A stretch of DNA of 64,000 bases from Neofusicoccum parvum (lineage: Eukaryota > Ascomycota > Dothideomycetes > Botryosphaeriales > Botryosphaeriaceae), in the NCBI GenBank assembly GCA_020912385.1, contig CP087214.1, positions 1,364,001-1,428,000 of the forward strand, in the 5' to 3' direction. Both the position numbers and the translations under genes were made by a program. The notes under the pieces are model-generated. The model made no database searches and was not told the origin of the DNA. It was given only the letters and a program-made list of their open reading frames with translations. Shown here piece after piece: positions 11,172 through 20,751 of the stretch (within the stretch, counting starts at the first letter, position 1; every line of letters begins with the position of its first letter).

Positions 11172-12588
11172 ATGGCCGCACCAAAGGACTCCGGCTACAT
11201 CCGATCCAACGACCCCACGCGCCCGCGCAGCGATGCCGCCGTGCCCTTCCGCGAGATCATCCCACCGCCCGACCACCCCAAGATCGCGGGCATCGAGCAC
11301 TGCGACGCCCACAGCTGGTGCGCGTCGCGCCGCAAGATCGACGCGCCGGCCTGGCTGATCGACCGGCTGGACGCGAAGAACCTGGAGAAGCCGTTCGTGG
11401 GCTTCACGACGGACGGCACGGTGCGCGAGCGCCTGTACGCGTACGCGGACGACGAGGGCGCGCCCGTCGAGGCGGCCAGCAAGGCGGCGGCCGCGCTGCT
11501 GGCGCTGCTGTCGGCGGAGGAGCGCGCGCGCACGCTGCTGCCGTCGGTCGAGGACGACGCCATCCGGCTGTGGTCGAACCCGGAGCTGTACGTCAACCCG
11601 GGCGGCCTGCGCCTGGACGAGAGCAGCGCCGCGGTCCGCGACGCCGTGCACGCCGTGCTGCGGGCGAGCCTGAGCCCGGAGGGCTACGAGAAGACGTGGG
11701 CGTGCTGCCTCACGAACGCCTTCCTCGGCCAGCTCGTCAACGGCCACAAGGTCCTCAACGAGCACTCGTACAACTTCCGCCTCTTTGGCGAGCCGAGCGT
11801 CGACAAGCCGTGGGGCTACACCTTCTTCGGCCACCATCTGTGTCTTGCCGTGGTCTTTGCTGGCCCGCGCATGGTCATTGGGCCGTCGTTCATGGGCGCG
11901 GAGCCGGACCGGATCGACGAGGGGCCGCACAAGGGGCTGAGGTTGTTCAAGACGGAGGAGCTGGAGAGTTTGAAGCTCATGCAGAGCCTCAGTCCTGAGC
12001 TGCAGGAAAAGGCGACGCTGTCTGTGGGCATGGATGGGAATTCGTTGCCGGCGGATCGGTGGAACCCGTTCGACGAGCGGCACCTGGGCGGCGCGAGGCA
12101 GGATAACAGGGTGGTGCCATTTGGTAAGCGCGAACTCGTGGGGTCGGTGGGATATCTTTCGAAAGGCTGAGGTGCTGACTTGTGGGAAAGAGGGCTGCCC
12201 GGTGAAGGAGTTTCCGGCCGCTCAGCAGGAGCAGATCGTTACCCTCTACAAGGCGTTCAACGAGTACTACCCCGCTTCGGTGCTGCAGCACCGCGTCAAG
12301 GCCTTCAAGGCACATCTTGACGAGACATATTTCTCGTGGATCGGACCTCACGGAGACGATGACCCGTACTATTTCCGCATCCACTCCCCTGTCGCTTTCA
12401 TGGAGCTGGACTTCCACTGCGGCAGTAAGCATCCCAGTCTTGGGCGTCCGGCGATACGAGCAGGCTGACATCTCGGCACAGTTTTCTTGACAAACACGTC
12501 ACCAGCGAGGTGCCACATCCACACAACCAATCGATTGCCGAACAGAGGGGACTACGGCCGAGCGCTTGTGGAGCTGGTGGGGAAATAG
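11172..12588 (+). CDS. DUF3500 domain protein
   Basis: Member of the DUF3500 family, for which I know no established biochemical role. Three exons, 11172-12123, 12191-12424 and 12482-12588, give 430 residues. Introns are 67 and 57 nt with GT-AG ends. Splice 1 yields VVPFEGCPVKEF and splice 2 yields DFHCGIFLTNTSPARCHIHT. The family-type core includes LVNGHKVLNEHSYNFRLFGE, WGYTFFGHHLCL and PSFMGAEPD. A His-rich set (EHSYNF, FGHHLCL, HIHTTNR) could bind metal, but that is inference. The C-terminus HIHTTNRLPNRGDYG recalls tails where such proteins end. There is no signal peptide or membrane segment. It is divergent from the small unknown protein at 10143-10614. Confidence 0.88.
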
Positions 12589-13861
12589 AAGTCGGCATTG
12601 CAATTGCCTGCAGGTTTGTGCAACGGAGGACGGGAGGAAAGATCAGCTCACAATATACCACCCCACACGCCAGAATGCAGGCGAGAAAAGAATTCAACAC
12701 ATGTTACAGACCGCTACATCGCATTCGCTTCCAGTCTGCACGCAGTGTGTTGTTCGTGCGTGCCAGGAGGATCACTGCGCCTCCAACTTTGACATTGACC
12801 TTAGCGCTTATGCGATAACAGCCCCCATCCCGGCACGCCCTTCGAGATTTTGTTTCCGGGACAAGAAGGATGGATTGGAATCATGCTCCGCAACGGCGAT
12901 TTGAAGAAAGGCATCAGACGCGTCTAGAGGCTCTGGTTCATCCGGTTGAATTGCTTCAAGCCTCTGCCACGCCCCACGCTGGTCACCAGGCACCCATCTG
13001 ACAATCCCGTCTCACTTGCAGCTGCAGGACGGTTTGTCGAGAACCAGGCATCTATGCAAGCACCCAGGTGCATGCAACTCACCCTGCTTCGGTCCTTTCC
13101 GCAGGATGCAAATTCGGTCGGCGTCTCCGACCCGGAGCCCAATGGCATACAAAGCAGACACCCGCGACCCCAGACGTCGGCCGCCCAGTCACGCCCAAAC
13201 ACGCTCGTTTAGCCGCCTGATGTCAGCAATGCGCGCTTGGCTTCTCCGTCCAAGAGCCGGCCCGGTCGTGTCTATCTTCCGGGCGTGCGGCCGGCGTCGT
13301 TCTCATTTGTCAACCCATCCATCGTTGCACGGCTAGACCGTTTCACGCCATGGGACCTCCTCCCTTCGGCCCCCAAAATCAGCCTCATTGCTTAAATCGG
13401 CCGTCCTTCGCCGGCCCACCTCTTGCCGAAAGCAGGCGTGGCTAGACCGGGCCCGGCAACCCGCGTGCCGCTAAGCTGTTACCCGAGCGCGAGCCTGCGT
13501 ATGTGGCGGGACGGCGCAGGAGATTTGGAGGAGGGGTCCAGGCAGTCGCTGGCTGCCACTGGTTGGACCAGGCAGAGAAGCAGCAGCCACAGGTGCTTGG
13601 CTTGGGGATTGGGAGGAAGCTGTCAGGGTTAGAGCTTATGTGAGTTGTGGCTTCCGATTTCCAGGGCTGGTCAGAGCGTCGAGGAGGGCTGGCGGTGGTT
13701 TATATCCTGTTCGCATCTGCTGCGCTTTCGATTTGCTTTGTACTGGTGGGGAACTGCCTACAATCCTACAAAATCGGCCTGGATAAACATTCGCCAGAGA
13801 ATTGCGCCTTCTTCACCTTCCACATTCATCTCGTACACAGCATAATCCTCTCGTCGCCAAC
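12589..13861. other. Intergenic region upstream of the sulfotransferase-like gene
   Basis: About 1.3 kb between two plus-strand genes. It holds the DUF3500 3' UTR and the next promoter, with a TATATC box at 13701-13706. Frames up to 112 codons occur but overlap each other and show no domain. Confidence 0.5.
13701..13706 (+). promoter_or_regulatory. TATA-like box of the sulfotransferase-like gene
   Basis: GGTTTATATCC lies about 155 bp before the ATG at 13862 in otherwise mixed sequence. A weak call from sequence and spacing alone. Confidence 0.3.
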
Positions 13862-15028
13862 ATGAGCAAGGCAGCCGTCAAATCCCGCCCGATCGATTAC
13901 GACAATGCGGTCCGCACGACAGAAATGAAGGTGCTCAATCTGGGGCTCTGCAGGACAGGCACTTTGTGTAAGTCTAACCTTGTCTCCCTCATCTATCAAT
14001 ATCCTCCATCCAGTCCTGGCCGCTGCATTCTTCTCTGCCCAGCCAACTCTGCTAACCGCGCCCTCGCCTCTACCCAGCAATGTACACGGCCCTCGACCGC
14101 CTAGGCTTCAAGACCTACCACATGCTCGAAGCCATCAAGAACCCGTCGCGCGACCTGGCCTTCTGGAGCCAAGGAATCGACCTCAAGATGGCGCACCAGG
14201 GCTCGCTGCACCTCCCCGACTCCTCCCCCGAGAAGGCCAACGGCCACTCCAACGGCCACGCCTCGCCCGACGACGACACTACCGCGATCCTCAACGGCCA
14301 CACCGTCACCCTCAAGAGCTCCGATCCCTCCCTCCCCCCTCCCTACGGCCGCGTCGAGTTCGACAAGCTCCTCGGCAACTTCGACGCCACCTGCGACGTG
14401 CCCACCGCCCTGTTCGTCACATCTCCCCGGGGGGCCTCCCATCCCATCCCCTCCCCTCCCCTCCCCCAACACCAGACGCGCGCCGACTAACACAGCCTCC
14501 TCCAGCTTCATCCCCGACCTCCTCGCCGCCTACCCGCACGCCCTCGTCATCCTCACCGTCCGCACCCCGCGCTCCTGGGCGCGCTCCATGTCGACCTCCG
14601 TCGGCGTCGTGCTCGGCTGGCGCTGCTGGTCGTACCTGCGGCTGTTCGACCGGTCCTTCGTCGCGCCGTGGCTGCGGCTGGCGCAGACCATCGGCGTCTA
14701 CCTCGGCACCATGAACTGGGACGACGAGGCGCGCCTCGTGGCCGCGTACGAGGCCCACGTCGCCGAGGTGCGCCGCCTGGTGCCGCCCGAGCGGCTGCTG
14801 GTGTTCGGCGCCGGCGAGGCCGGCGGCTGCGGCTACGCGTGGGAGCCGCTGTGCCGCTTCCTCGGCGTGGCCGTGCCCGAGGGCGAGGCGTACCCGCGGA
14901 TCAACGACGCCGAGGGCTTTATTGATATTCATCTTATGCTGAGGAATATCGCGATGGCGAAGATGGTCGCGCAGCTGGCGGCGCCGGTGGTGGCAGCTGC
15001 GGGTGCGTATTGGTGGTGGTGGAGGTGA
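13862..15028 (+). CDS. P-loop sulfotransferase-like protein (Sulfotransfer_4 type)
   Basis: Fungal P-loop NTPase-fold protein of the sulfotransferase family; often annotated vaguely, substrate unknown. Three exons, 13862-13967, 14078-14411 and 14506-15028, give 320 residues. Splice 1 yields LNLGLCRTGTLSMYTALDRLGF, carrying the phosphosulfate-binding loop (RTGTLS, residues 31-36). Splice 2 yields CDVPTALFIPDLLAAYP, aligned with the conserved CD-x-P-x(3)-F segment. Intron 2 uses the less common donor GTTCGT and has a clear CTAAC branch point. Residues ~73-110 are a Ser/Pro/Asn/Gly-rich low-complexity insert. VILTVRTPRSWARS supplies the 3'-phosphate-binding Arg/Ser region. The C-terminus ends with a hydrophobic segment followed by YWWWWR, a possible membrane tail. 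Splice 2 is less certain than splice 1. Confidence 0.85.
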
Positions 15029-15834
15029 GAGAGGGTGGTGTGCCAGGCGGTGGGGTTTCGTTGCACTTTTTGGTACCAGTTCACTCCACGCAATACGATA
15101 CATACAAGCGTTGTATCTATATACCGACTAAGACGATCCTATTAGCATGACAGGCTATGAGACGGTTCTTCCGAACCGCTGAAGCAAAAGCCGGGTTGAA
15201 CAGTTCAAAGGGTGACCCTAATGAGCTGGTCACGTCGTTGATCGGTTCGAGTCCCAGCAAAGGCGGTGAGGCTTGCAATAGTACTATGTGGGCATCAGGC
15301 TGCTTTTTCATTTTGCGCTGGTTGCATGTTACCGTGGTCCCTTTTCGGCTAAACACTCTTGATATCCCATGTTAGAAAGACATCATTGATGATAAGTGTT
15401 TTCACCACACCTAGTGAAAGAACCAAATCTCCTTCTGAGTGTAGAGGGGTACACAAGCTCTTATAGGACGAGTTCTCAGAAGTACTGTTCTGTCTCTATG
15501 ATCTAGAGTGATTTTCGATAAGTCATCTCAAGTAATAGTCCATGGTCAGTGTACTCTTGTTCATCCAAATGTGTATTTGTCTTTAACTAGGGAATCGTCT
15601 ACGGGATATCTCGTCTACACTCGGCAACGTCTACTGGGCGTGACCACTGCTTGCGATTAGCTATGAAGTTACATGTATGGGTTGTCCGGAAAGCTTACGG
15701 GTGCATGCCATCACCCACACTGGAACCAGTCCTCTGGTGAGTGTGGTGGGGGATCCTCTTGCCACGGTGCCTGGATAAGTAGTTAGAATACACTTCTATA
15801 CTGCATATTCATGGCCACATCGAATGTGGTGGTG
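15029..15834. other. Convergent intergenic region, AT-richer
   Basis: The 806 bp between the sulfotransferase-like stop (+) and the aminotransferase stop (-) are noticeably richer in A and T than the genes. The region contains a tRNA B-box-like 11-mer at 15244-15254 without a cloverleaf, and an imperfect hairpin at 15711-15749. No gene seen. Confidence 0.5.
15711..15749. other. Imperfect inverted repeat downstream of the aminotransferase
   Basis: The core is a perfect 5-bp stem, ACCAG (15725-15729) and CTGGT (15734-15738), around the loop TCCT. The outer arms, CACCCACACT and AGTGTGGTG, also pair with one bulge. It lies ~90 bp beyond the aminotransferase stop, so could form in its 3' UTR. Function unknown. 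Confidence 0.4.
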
Positions 15835-17493
15835 TTAGACATACTTCATAACAATACGCTCAATGGCGTCCATACCCATCTTGAGAGTCTCCATTCTCGG
15901 ACCGTAAGACAGACGGACAAAGTCTACAATCAACGTTAGCTGGGTCATTAAAATAGGGCGTGAGGACATACGATGGCAAGGCGAGTCGAAGAGATCACGA
16001 CGCTTGCTGGGGTTAAGGTCGAAGAAGATACCAGGAACGACGATAACCTTCTCGGTCAGACACTCGTTGAAGAAATTCAGACCGTCGTTAATCGCCATAG
16101 GAAGGGAGCTGAGATCCAACCAGAGGTAGAAGGTCGAGTTCGGCACGTCCTGGTCGGGGATCTGGAAGCCCATCTCATTCAGGCGGCCGATGACGTAGTC
16201 ACGCTTCATCCTGAAATGGGTCTGCAGAGCGCGCATCTCACCGCGGACCTTGTTGGGCTCCAGCATCTGGATAGCGGCCTCCTGGAAGGGCACGTTGGTA
16301 CCGCCATCCAAGTAGGAACCGCAAGAGCCAATGGCCTTGATGAACTCCTTAGGGCCGACAATCCAAGCAACACGCCAGCCTGGCAGACGGAAACGCTTGG
16401 TCAGACCGTCAATGATCAGAACATCGTCCTCATCGACATCAACGACATTGTCCGCAGCAGAAATGACAGTGCCATCGCAGTCGGTCGTGTAGTTGTAGCC
16501 ACCTAAGAACGGGTGTCAGGAGCCACTCAAACAAAGGTTACACGCTATCAAGGCTTACAGTAGAACTCGTCCATGATCAGGGTGGCCCTGTCACGGCAGA
16601 TGTCCTGGATCTGAGCGAGCTCCGGGTTGGTCATGACCTGGCCGGTAGGGTTACGCGGGTTGGAGGTCAGAATGACGGAGGTACCACGGGCGATTTCCTC
16701 AGCAATCTTCTCCGGGTGAATGTGGTAGTTGTCGTCGCGGCTGAGGGGAATGGGGATGGAGGAGAAGTTCTTGAAGAGCGACAACATCTCGTTGTATGCC
16801 GTGTAGTCGGGAATGAAGAAGGAGAGGTAGCTGTTGCCCAGCACGGCAGCAATGCGGATCAGACCAGCACGGCCACCGGGGACAATGCAGACGTTCTCCC
16901 AGGTGTACTTGCTCGGCCTGTCCTGCCTGTGGTGCTCGTTGTAGAGGTTGGCGACCGCCTCGCGGAGGGGCTTGATGCCGGCAGTCGGGCCATACTCGCG
17001 GCCGCCCAGCGAGATGTCGATGTTGTGGGGGCGCTCGAAGCAGCCCTCGATCTCATCGTCGACCTCGGGGGCGCCCTGGCCCAGGTTGGCCCACTTCTCG
17101 GGGTCCTCGAGGTAGCCCTTCTCGTAGGCGCGCTCCGAGGTCCAGACGACGCCGGTGGAGGCTCTGGTTGCGTCGAGGCCAGCGTGGACCTTGTGGCCGG
17201 CGTGGTAGTTGCGGAACTGGCGATGGACCTGCGAGTTGAGCTCTGTGGACTGGGTCAGCGGGGTGGAGGGCGTGGGGAAGAGCTTTCGGCGCGCTCGCTA
17301 CGCATGGCGGGGTAGTAGGAAACGTAGGAACGTAGACGTGCAGCAGGCGGCCGCACAGCTCCACGTCTGCGCGCCAGCCCGCCGGCGCAGCTCGCCGCGA
17401 GCAGAATGGGCGCCGCCTACCGGACTCGGCCTTGCTGGTGGAGAAGCGACGGTCGCGGCCGAAGCTGGTCGACTGCCTGCGGTTGGTCGCCAT
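15835..17493 (-). CDS. Class I/II PLP-dependent aminotransferase
   Basis: Fold-type I aminotransferase related to aspartate/aromatic aminotransferases and ACC-synthase-like proteins; amino donor unknown, probably cytosolic. Four exons on the minus strand: 17493-17421, 17242-16559, 16502-15972 and 15923-15835, giving 458 residues. Introns are 178, 56 and 48 nt. Splices give KAESELNSQVHRQF, DEFYCGYNYTTDCDG and SPCHHFVRLSYGP, all in frame. Motifs seen: GGREYGPTAG; SNPRNPTG at 218-225 (cofactor-binding Asn); DEFY at 249-252 (Asp to the PLP ring nitrogen); and GLTKRFRLPGWRVAW with the Schiff-base Lys at 288. VRLSYGP supplies the substrate-carboxylate Arg. The N-terminal ~25 residues are basic and Ser-rich, and a mitochondrial signal is possible but weak. 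A TATA-like box lies 50 bp upstream. The family is secure. Confidence 0.93.
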
Positions 17494-17542
17494 GTTTGCG
17501 GAGGAGGGTGTGCGGCGAGAAGGCGCCCGCAGGTGCAGAAAA

Positions 17543-17548
17543 TATATA
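17543..17548 (-). promoter_or_regulatory. TATA box of the aminotransferase gene
   Basis: TATATA (reads TCTATATATT on the minus strand) lies about 50 bp before the ATG at 17493, in GC-rich surroundings. The short spacing implies a very short 5' UTR. Confidence 0.45.
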
Positions 17549-19227
17549 GACGGGCGGCGCGGTGCCCCTCAGTCACTTATTCATGCTTTTTACGGGGTGT
17601 GGGCTTGCCGCACACACACCGCCGCAGATCAAGCTGTCCACCCACGTCAGCCACACTGCGCGCCCGGTTGGAGCGCTGCGGGTCCACCGTCGCGGTCGGG
17701 AAAAGCTTGAACGTGCTTGGACGAGCTTGATGGCCCCTGTCCGCTGCTGCCGCCGCCTATCAGCCTCGACAGCCGTTGGACTGCGTGCCAGCGCCTGCCG
17801 CGTTTGTTCCACGCTGCGGCATCCCCAGGCGCTGGAGCTGAGCCCTTGGGCCCCGGCCGAGTCAGCGCAGCCCTACACGGACTAGCCAGCGAGCTTTTCA
17901 GGATGCAACTGCATGCCGTCCGCCTATGAGCAGCCGACAAGATTCCGTCTGCGGGGGCCACATGAGACCGGTGTCCGGGGCATGACGGGGCGGCGACTGC
18001 TTTTGCTGCGCTGCGATCGGGTCTCGAAGCTCGTCGTCAGCTCCGTCAATTGCCTCAGCCAGAAAAATGGCTCCCCCTTGAGCTTGACCCGTCCTCGCTC
18101 CTCAATGCCACACGCATCCGAAGCAAATCCGATACGGCCTGCGCGATTAATATCGTGAACGAGTGCAATTGCTCACTGCTTGCTCGAGCTCCAAGCTCTT
18201 TGAACCCTGGGTGATCAACACCAAGGAGGCGTTTCGCTAATCGCGTGCGGCGCAGACCTGCAGATGACATCACCACTAATCAGGAGCCGATATATCTGCC
18301 TCTCCCAGAAGCACCCAGTGTTGCATCGTGCCTTCAGAGCTGATTCCAAAAGACCACCTTGAGCTTTCTTGCAGCTTGCAGACTGTTGCCAACAGGAAAC
18401 CCAGCCCGCAAGCGAACCCGATTACGAAGGACACCCCAATGATCGGCATCAACCCATCAATGGAATATTCCGTCAGGATGGCCGGTTTTTCAATGGTGGA
18501 GGTTTGCACTGACGGTCCATGGCCATTCTAGGGCTATGGTGACGAAGGTTTTGCGCAGCAGTGGAAGGCCTTCAACCACACCAGCAAGTGCGATGGCTGG
18601 CCTTATCGGTCAACGAGTCAACGGCTGGGCCGATGCATACACCGCGAGACGCCGTAAGGGCGTTGCAGCCGCTCTCCTCTGAAAGACCTAGCTGGCTGTG
18701 TTCCGGAAAGCAATGGTTGATAGCCTCCTGGCTTTCACCCTGTCTAGCGTTCACTGAGAGTGCGGGACGGGGCGACGGGAGATCATCAACACCACGCTGG
18801 CCAAGGCAGTTTATCTGAGATTATCTGGAGGCTCTTGCGCTCGCTAACTTCATTTGGTGGCTAGCCTTTGTTCTGGAAGTTCTCAGCAGAAGGAAGATCA
18901 TACGACGCGGACGAGCGGGTGGATCTCCAAATTCTTCGCAGGGCCGACCACTTTGTCCGGGCCTACCACACGCAGGCGCAAGCTTCGATTCTCCATCCGG
19001 CTCGCGGCTCGATTCCAATTGGCCAATTGCTCTCGTCGGTACACAGTGGTACTCGGTCCGGGTCGTTGCTCTGCGACCCTGGTTTGCAGAGCGCGCTATC
19101 ACCCTGGCAGGTAGCGTGGAACGGCCGTTGGAAATGTGTAGATGTCATCGATGTGACTTCACCCTAGTGCTCCCCGTGGCGTACTTGGCCTGTTTTCCTG
19201 CTATTAATGTGCCTGCATACGCACCCA

Positions 19228-19233
19228 TATAAT
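19228..19233 (+). promoter_or_regulatory. TATA-like box of the 2H phosphoesterase gene
   Basis: CATATAAT lies only ~26 bp before the ATG at 19259. If it is the true TATA element, transcription would begin at or past that ATG, favouring the in-frame ATG at 19301. Confidence 0.35.
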
Positions 19234-19258
19234 CCGCAGAGAATGCCTTCGCATCGCA

Positions 19259-20020
19259 ATGCCCCCAAAATACTCACCATCTGTTAGACGCCTCCCTGCA
19301 ATGGCGCAGAACGTGATGTCGTACTCGCAGGCCGTGTCGGGACGACAGACGGCCAAGAGGGCACCTCCACCGGTGGCCGCTGCTCACACCCAGCCGAACG
19401 TAACGTGCTTGCCAGGTAGCATACGTGCTTACACGGTGACCGACCCACCGGAACGGACACGGAAAGCTGACCACCAGCCGCGGACATCTGGCGACGAGGC
19501 CGACGTCTACGTTCTGACGCTAAGCACGACACCGTCGCTCAGCAAACCACTGACAGCACTCCGCGACAAACATTTTCCGATTCATCTCAACCACACGCCC
19601 GCGCACCTCACCATGTTTCATGCGCTGCCGGGATCGGAGATGGACGGCATAGTCGCGGCACTGGACGAGCATTGTCGAAACACACGCCCGTTCAAGCTGA
19701 CGACAGGCGCGCCGTTCCGGATGAAACGAGGGGTCGGAATCAACGTGGGACAGGGCTCGCAGGCCGCGCAACGCGTGCACGAGGAGCTCCAGCGGCGTTG
19801 GGCCGACATGCTGAGCGCGCAGGACCGGCTTGGCTGGCGCCCGCACTGGACGATCCAGAACAGGGTTGCCGAGGAGGTTGTCGCCACGAAAACAATGGAT
19901 GAGGTGCAGCGCGAATTCCAGGGGGCCGAGGGGCTGGCGAAGGGATGCACGCTGTGGCGCTACGAGAGAGCAGGGCGCTGGAAATTTGAGCGCGACTTCG
20001 ACTTCGCGGGCGACAAATAA
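19259..20020 (+). CDS. 2H phosphoesterase superfamily protein (LigT / 2'-5' RNA ligase-like)
   Basis: Single-exon gene of 253 residues. It carries the two H-x-T motifs that define the 2H phosphoesterase superfamily, HLT at 116-118 and HWT at 196-198. Each is followed by a hydrophobic strand, at the usual separation of about 80 residues. These enzymes act on 2',3'-cyclic phosphates or 2'-5' linkages in RNA or nucleotides; the substrate here is unknown. The ~80 residues before the catalytic domain look disordered. Two starts are possible: the ATG at 19259, or the in-frame ATG at 19301 (MAQNVMSYSQ), which fits the TATA position better. The core domain is unaffected by the choice. No signal peptide or membrane segment. 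Confidence 0.85.
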   Translation: MPPKYSPSVRRLPAMAQNVMSYSQAVSGRQTAKRAPPPVAAAHTQPNVTCLPGSIRAYTVTDPPERTRKADHQPRTSGDEADVYVLTLSTTPSLSKPLTALRDKHFPIHLNHTPAHLTMFHALPGSEMDGIVAALDEHCRNTRPFKLTTGAPFRMKRGVGINVGQGSQAAQRVHEELQRRWADMLSAQDRLGWRPHWTIQNRVAEEVVATKTMDEVQREFQGAEGLAKGCTLWRYERAGRWKFERDFDFAGDK

Positions 20021-20751
20021 GAAAGACACGCCGAATTAAGATGTGCCCGGCCCTGCTCGTTTCAGCAACGCCCTTGCGGCAAGGACATTGTGCAAGTGAC
20101 CACATGACGATGATGCGCACGCTTTGCGCCGGCCTTCATGCAGGTCAGGCGGTACGCCGCCGGCCGGCTGCGCAGGCGCTCGTATGGGGCCGCGGTGCCC
20201 TGTCCCAGCGGTGGCGCGTTCCCTCCACGTGTGTGCGATGCTGCGACGCCGCTCGCGCCCGGAGCCCGGCGACGCAGCCGTTTTGACTTGGCCGGCAGTC
20301 TCGTGATGCTGGGGCGACGGCGGCAGCGCGGCGGCGACCTGGAGGCGGAGCTGCAGCGGGCGCCGGCGCTGAAAATAGTGCGCGTCGTATGTAAGTGCCG
20401 TGGCTGAGGCGGGCGCGCCAGGGCATTGGCGGCGGGACTCGACGCGGAACGGTGATCCTTTGGGGCCTTTTGGGCTGGGCGCGCAAGGGCCCCTTTGGTG
20501 TACCTAGGGGCAATTTGCTGGTGGAGTCAGCGGCCATGGACCGGTACTCTCCACCTGGCCTCTCGTTGACTGCTATTAACTGACGGCCGCTCCTTGCACC
20601 TGCTCCCCTCTCTGTAAATCCTGCGTCCACCGCTCCCCGCCCCAATTGCCCCCAGTCCACGCTCACTCGCTCCGCCGCGCGCCCTCTCCGCTCGTTCTCG
20701 CAGCCCGCATTCCCCGCGTCCTAGGCACCTCCTTGAACACAGCACTCCACG
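20021..20751. other. Intergenic region upstream of GDP-mannose pyrophosphorylase
   Basis: 731 bp with GC-rich low-complexity sequence, followed by a pyrimidine-rich tract (about 20590-20700, many CTC/CGC) typical of strongly expressed fungal housekeeping promoters. No gene seen. Confidence 0.5.

Larger units (their letters stand above)
17494..19258. other. Divergent intergenic region between aminotransferase and 2H phosphoesterase genes
   Basis: About 1.77 kb. Holds TATA-like boxes near both ends (17543-17548 and 19228-19233). A 77-codon frame at 18276-18509 (-) contains one hydrophobic segment but no supporting context. Other frames are short and overlapping. No gene called. Confidence 0.5.

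Noticed and set aside
10628..11998. 456-codon plus-strand frame
   Set aside because: It runs through the DUF3500 gene in another phase; the composition (runs of Arg/Gly/Ala) is typical of a shifted frame.
15244..15254. GGTTCGAGTCC, a perfect tRNA B-box word
   Set aside because: No matching T stem, acceptor stem or A box at the right distance, so there is no tRNA and no clear tRNA-derived repeat.
18276..18509. 77-codon minus-strand frame with one hydrophobic segment
   Set aside because: A single membrane-like stretch (GVSFVIGFACGLGFLLATV) is suggestive, but there is no neighbouring exon, conserved motif or promoter to support a gene.
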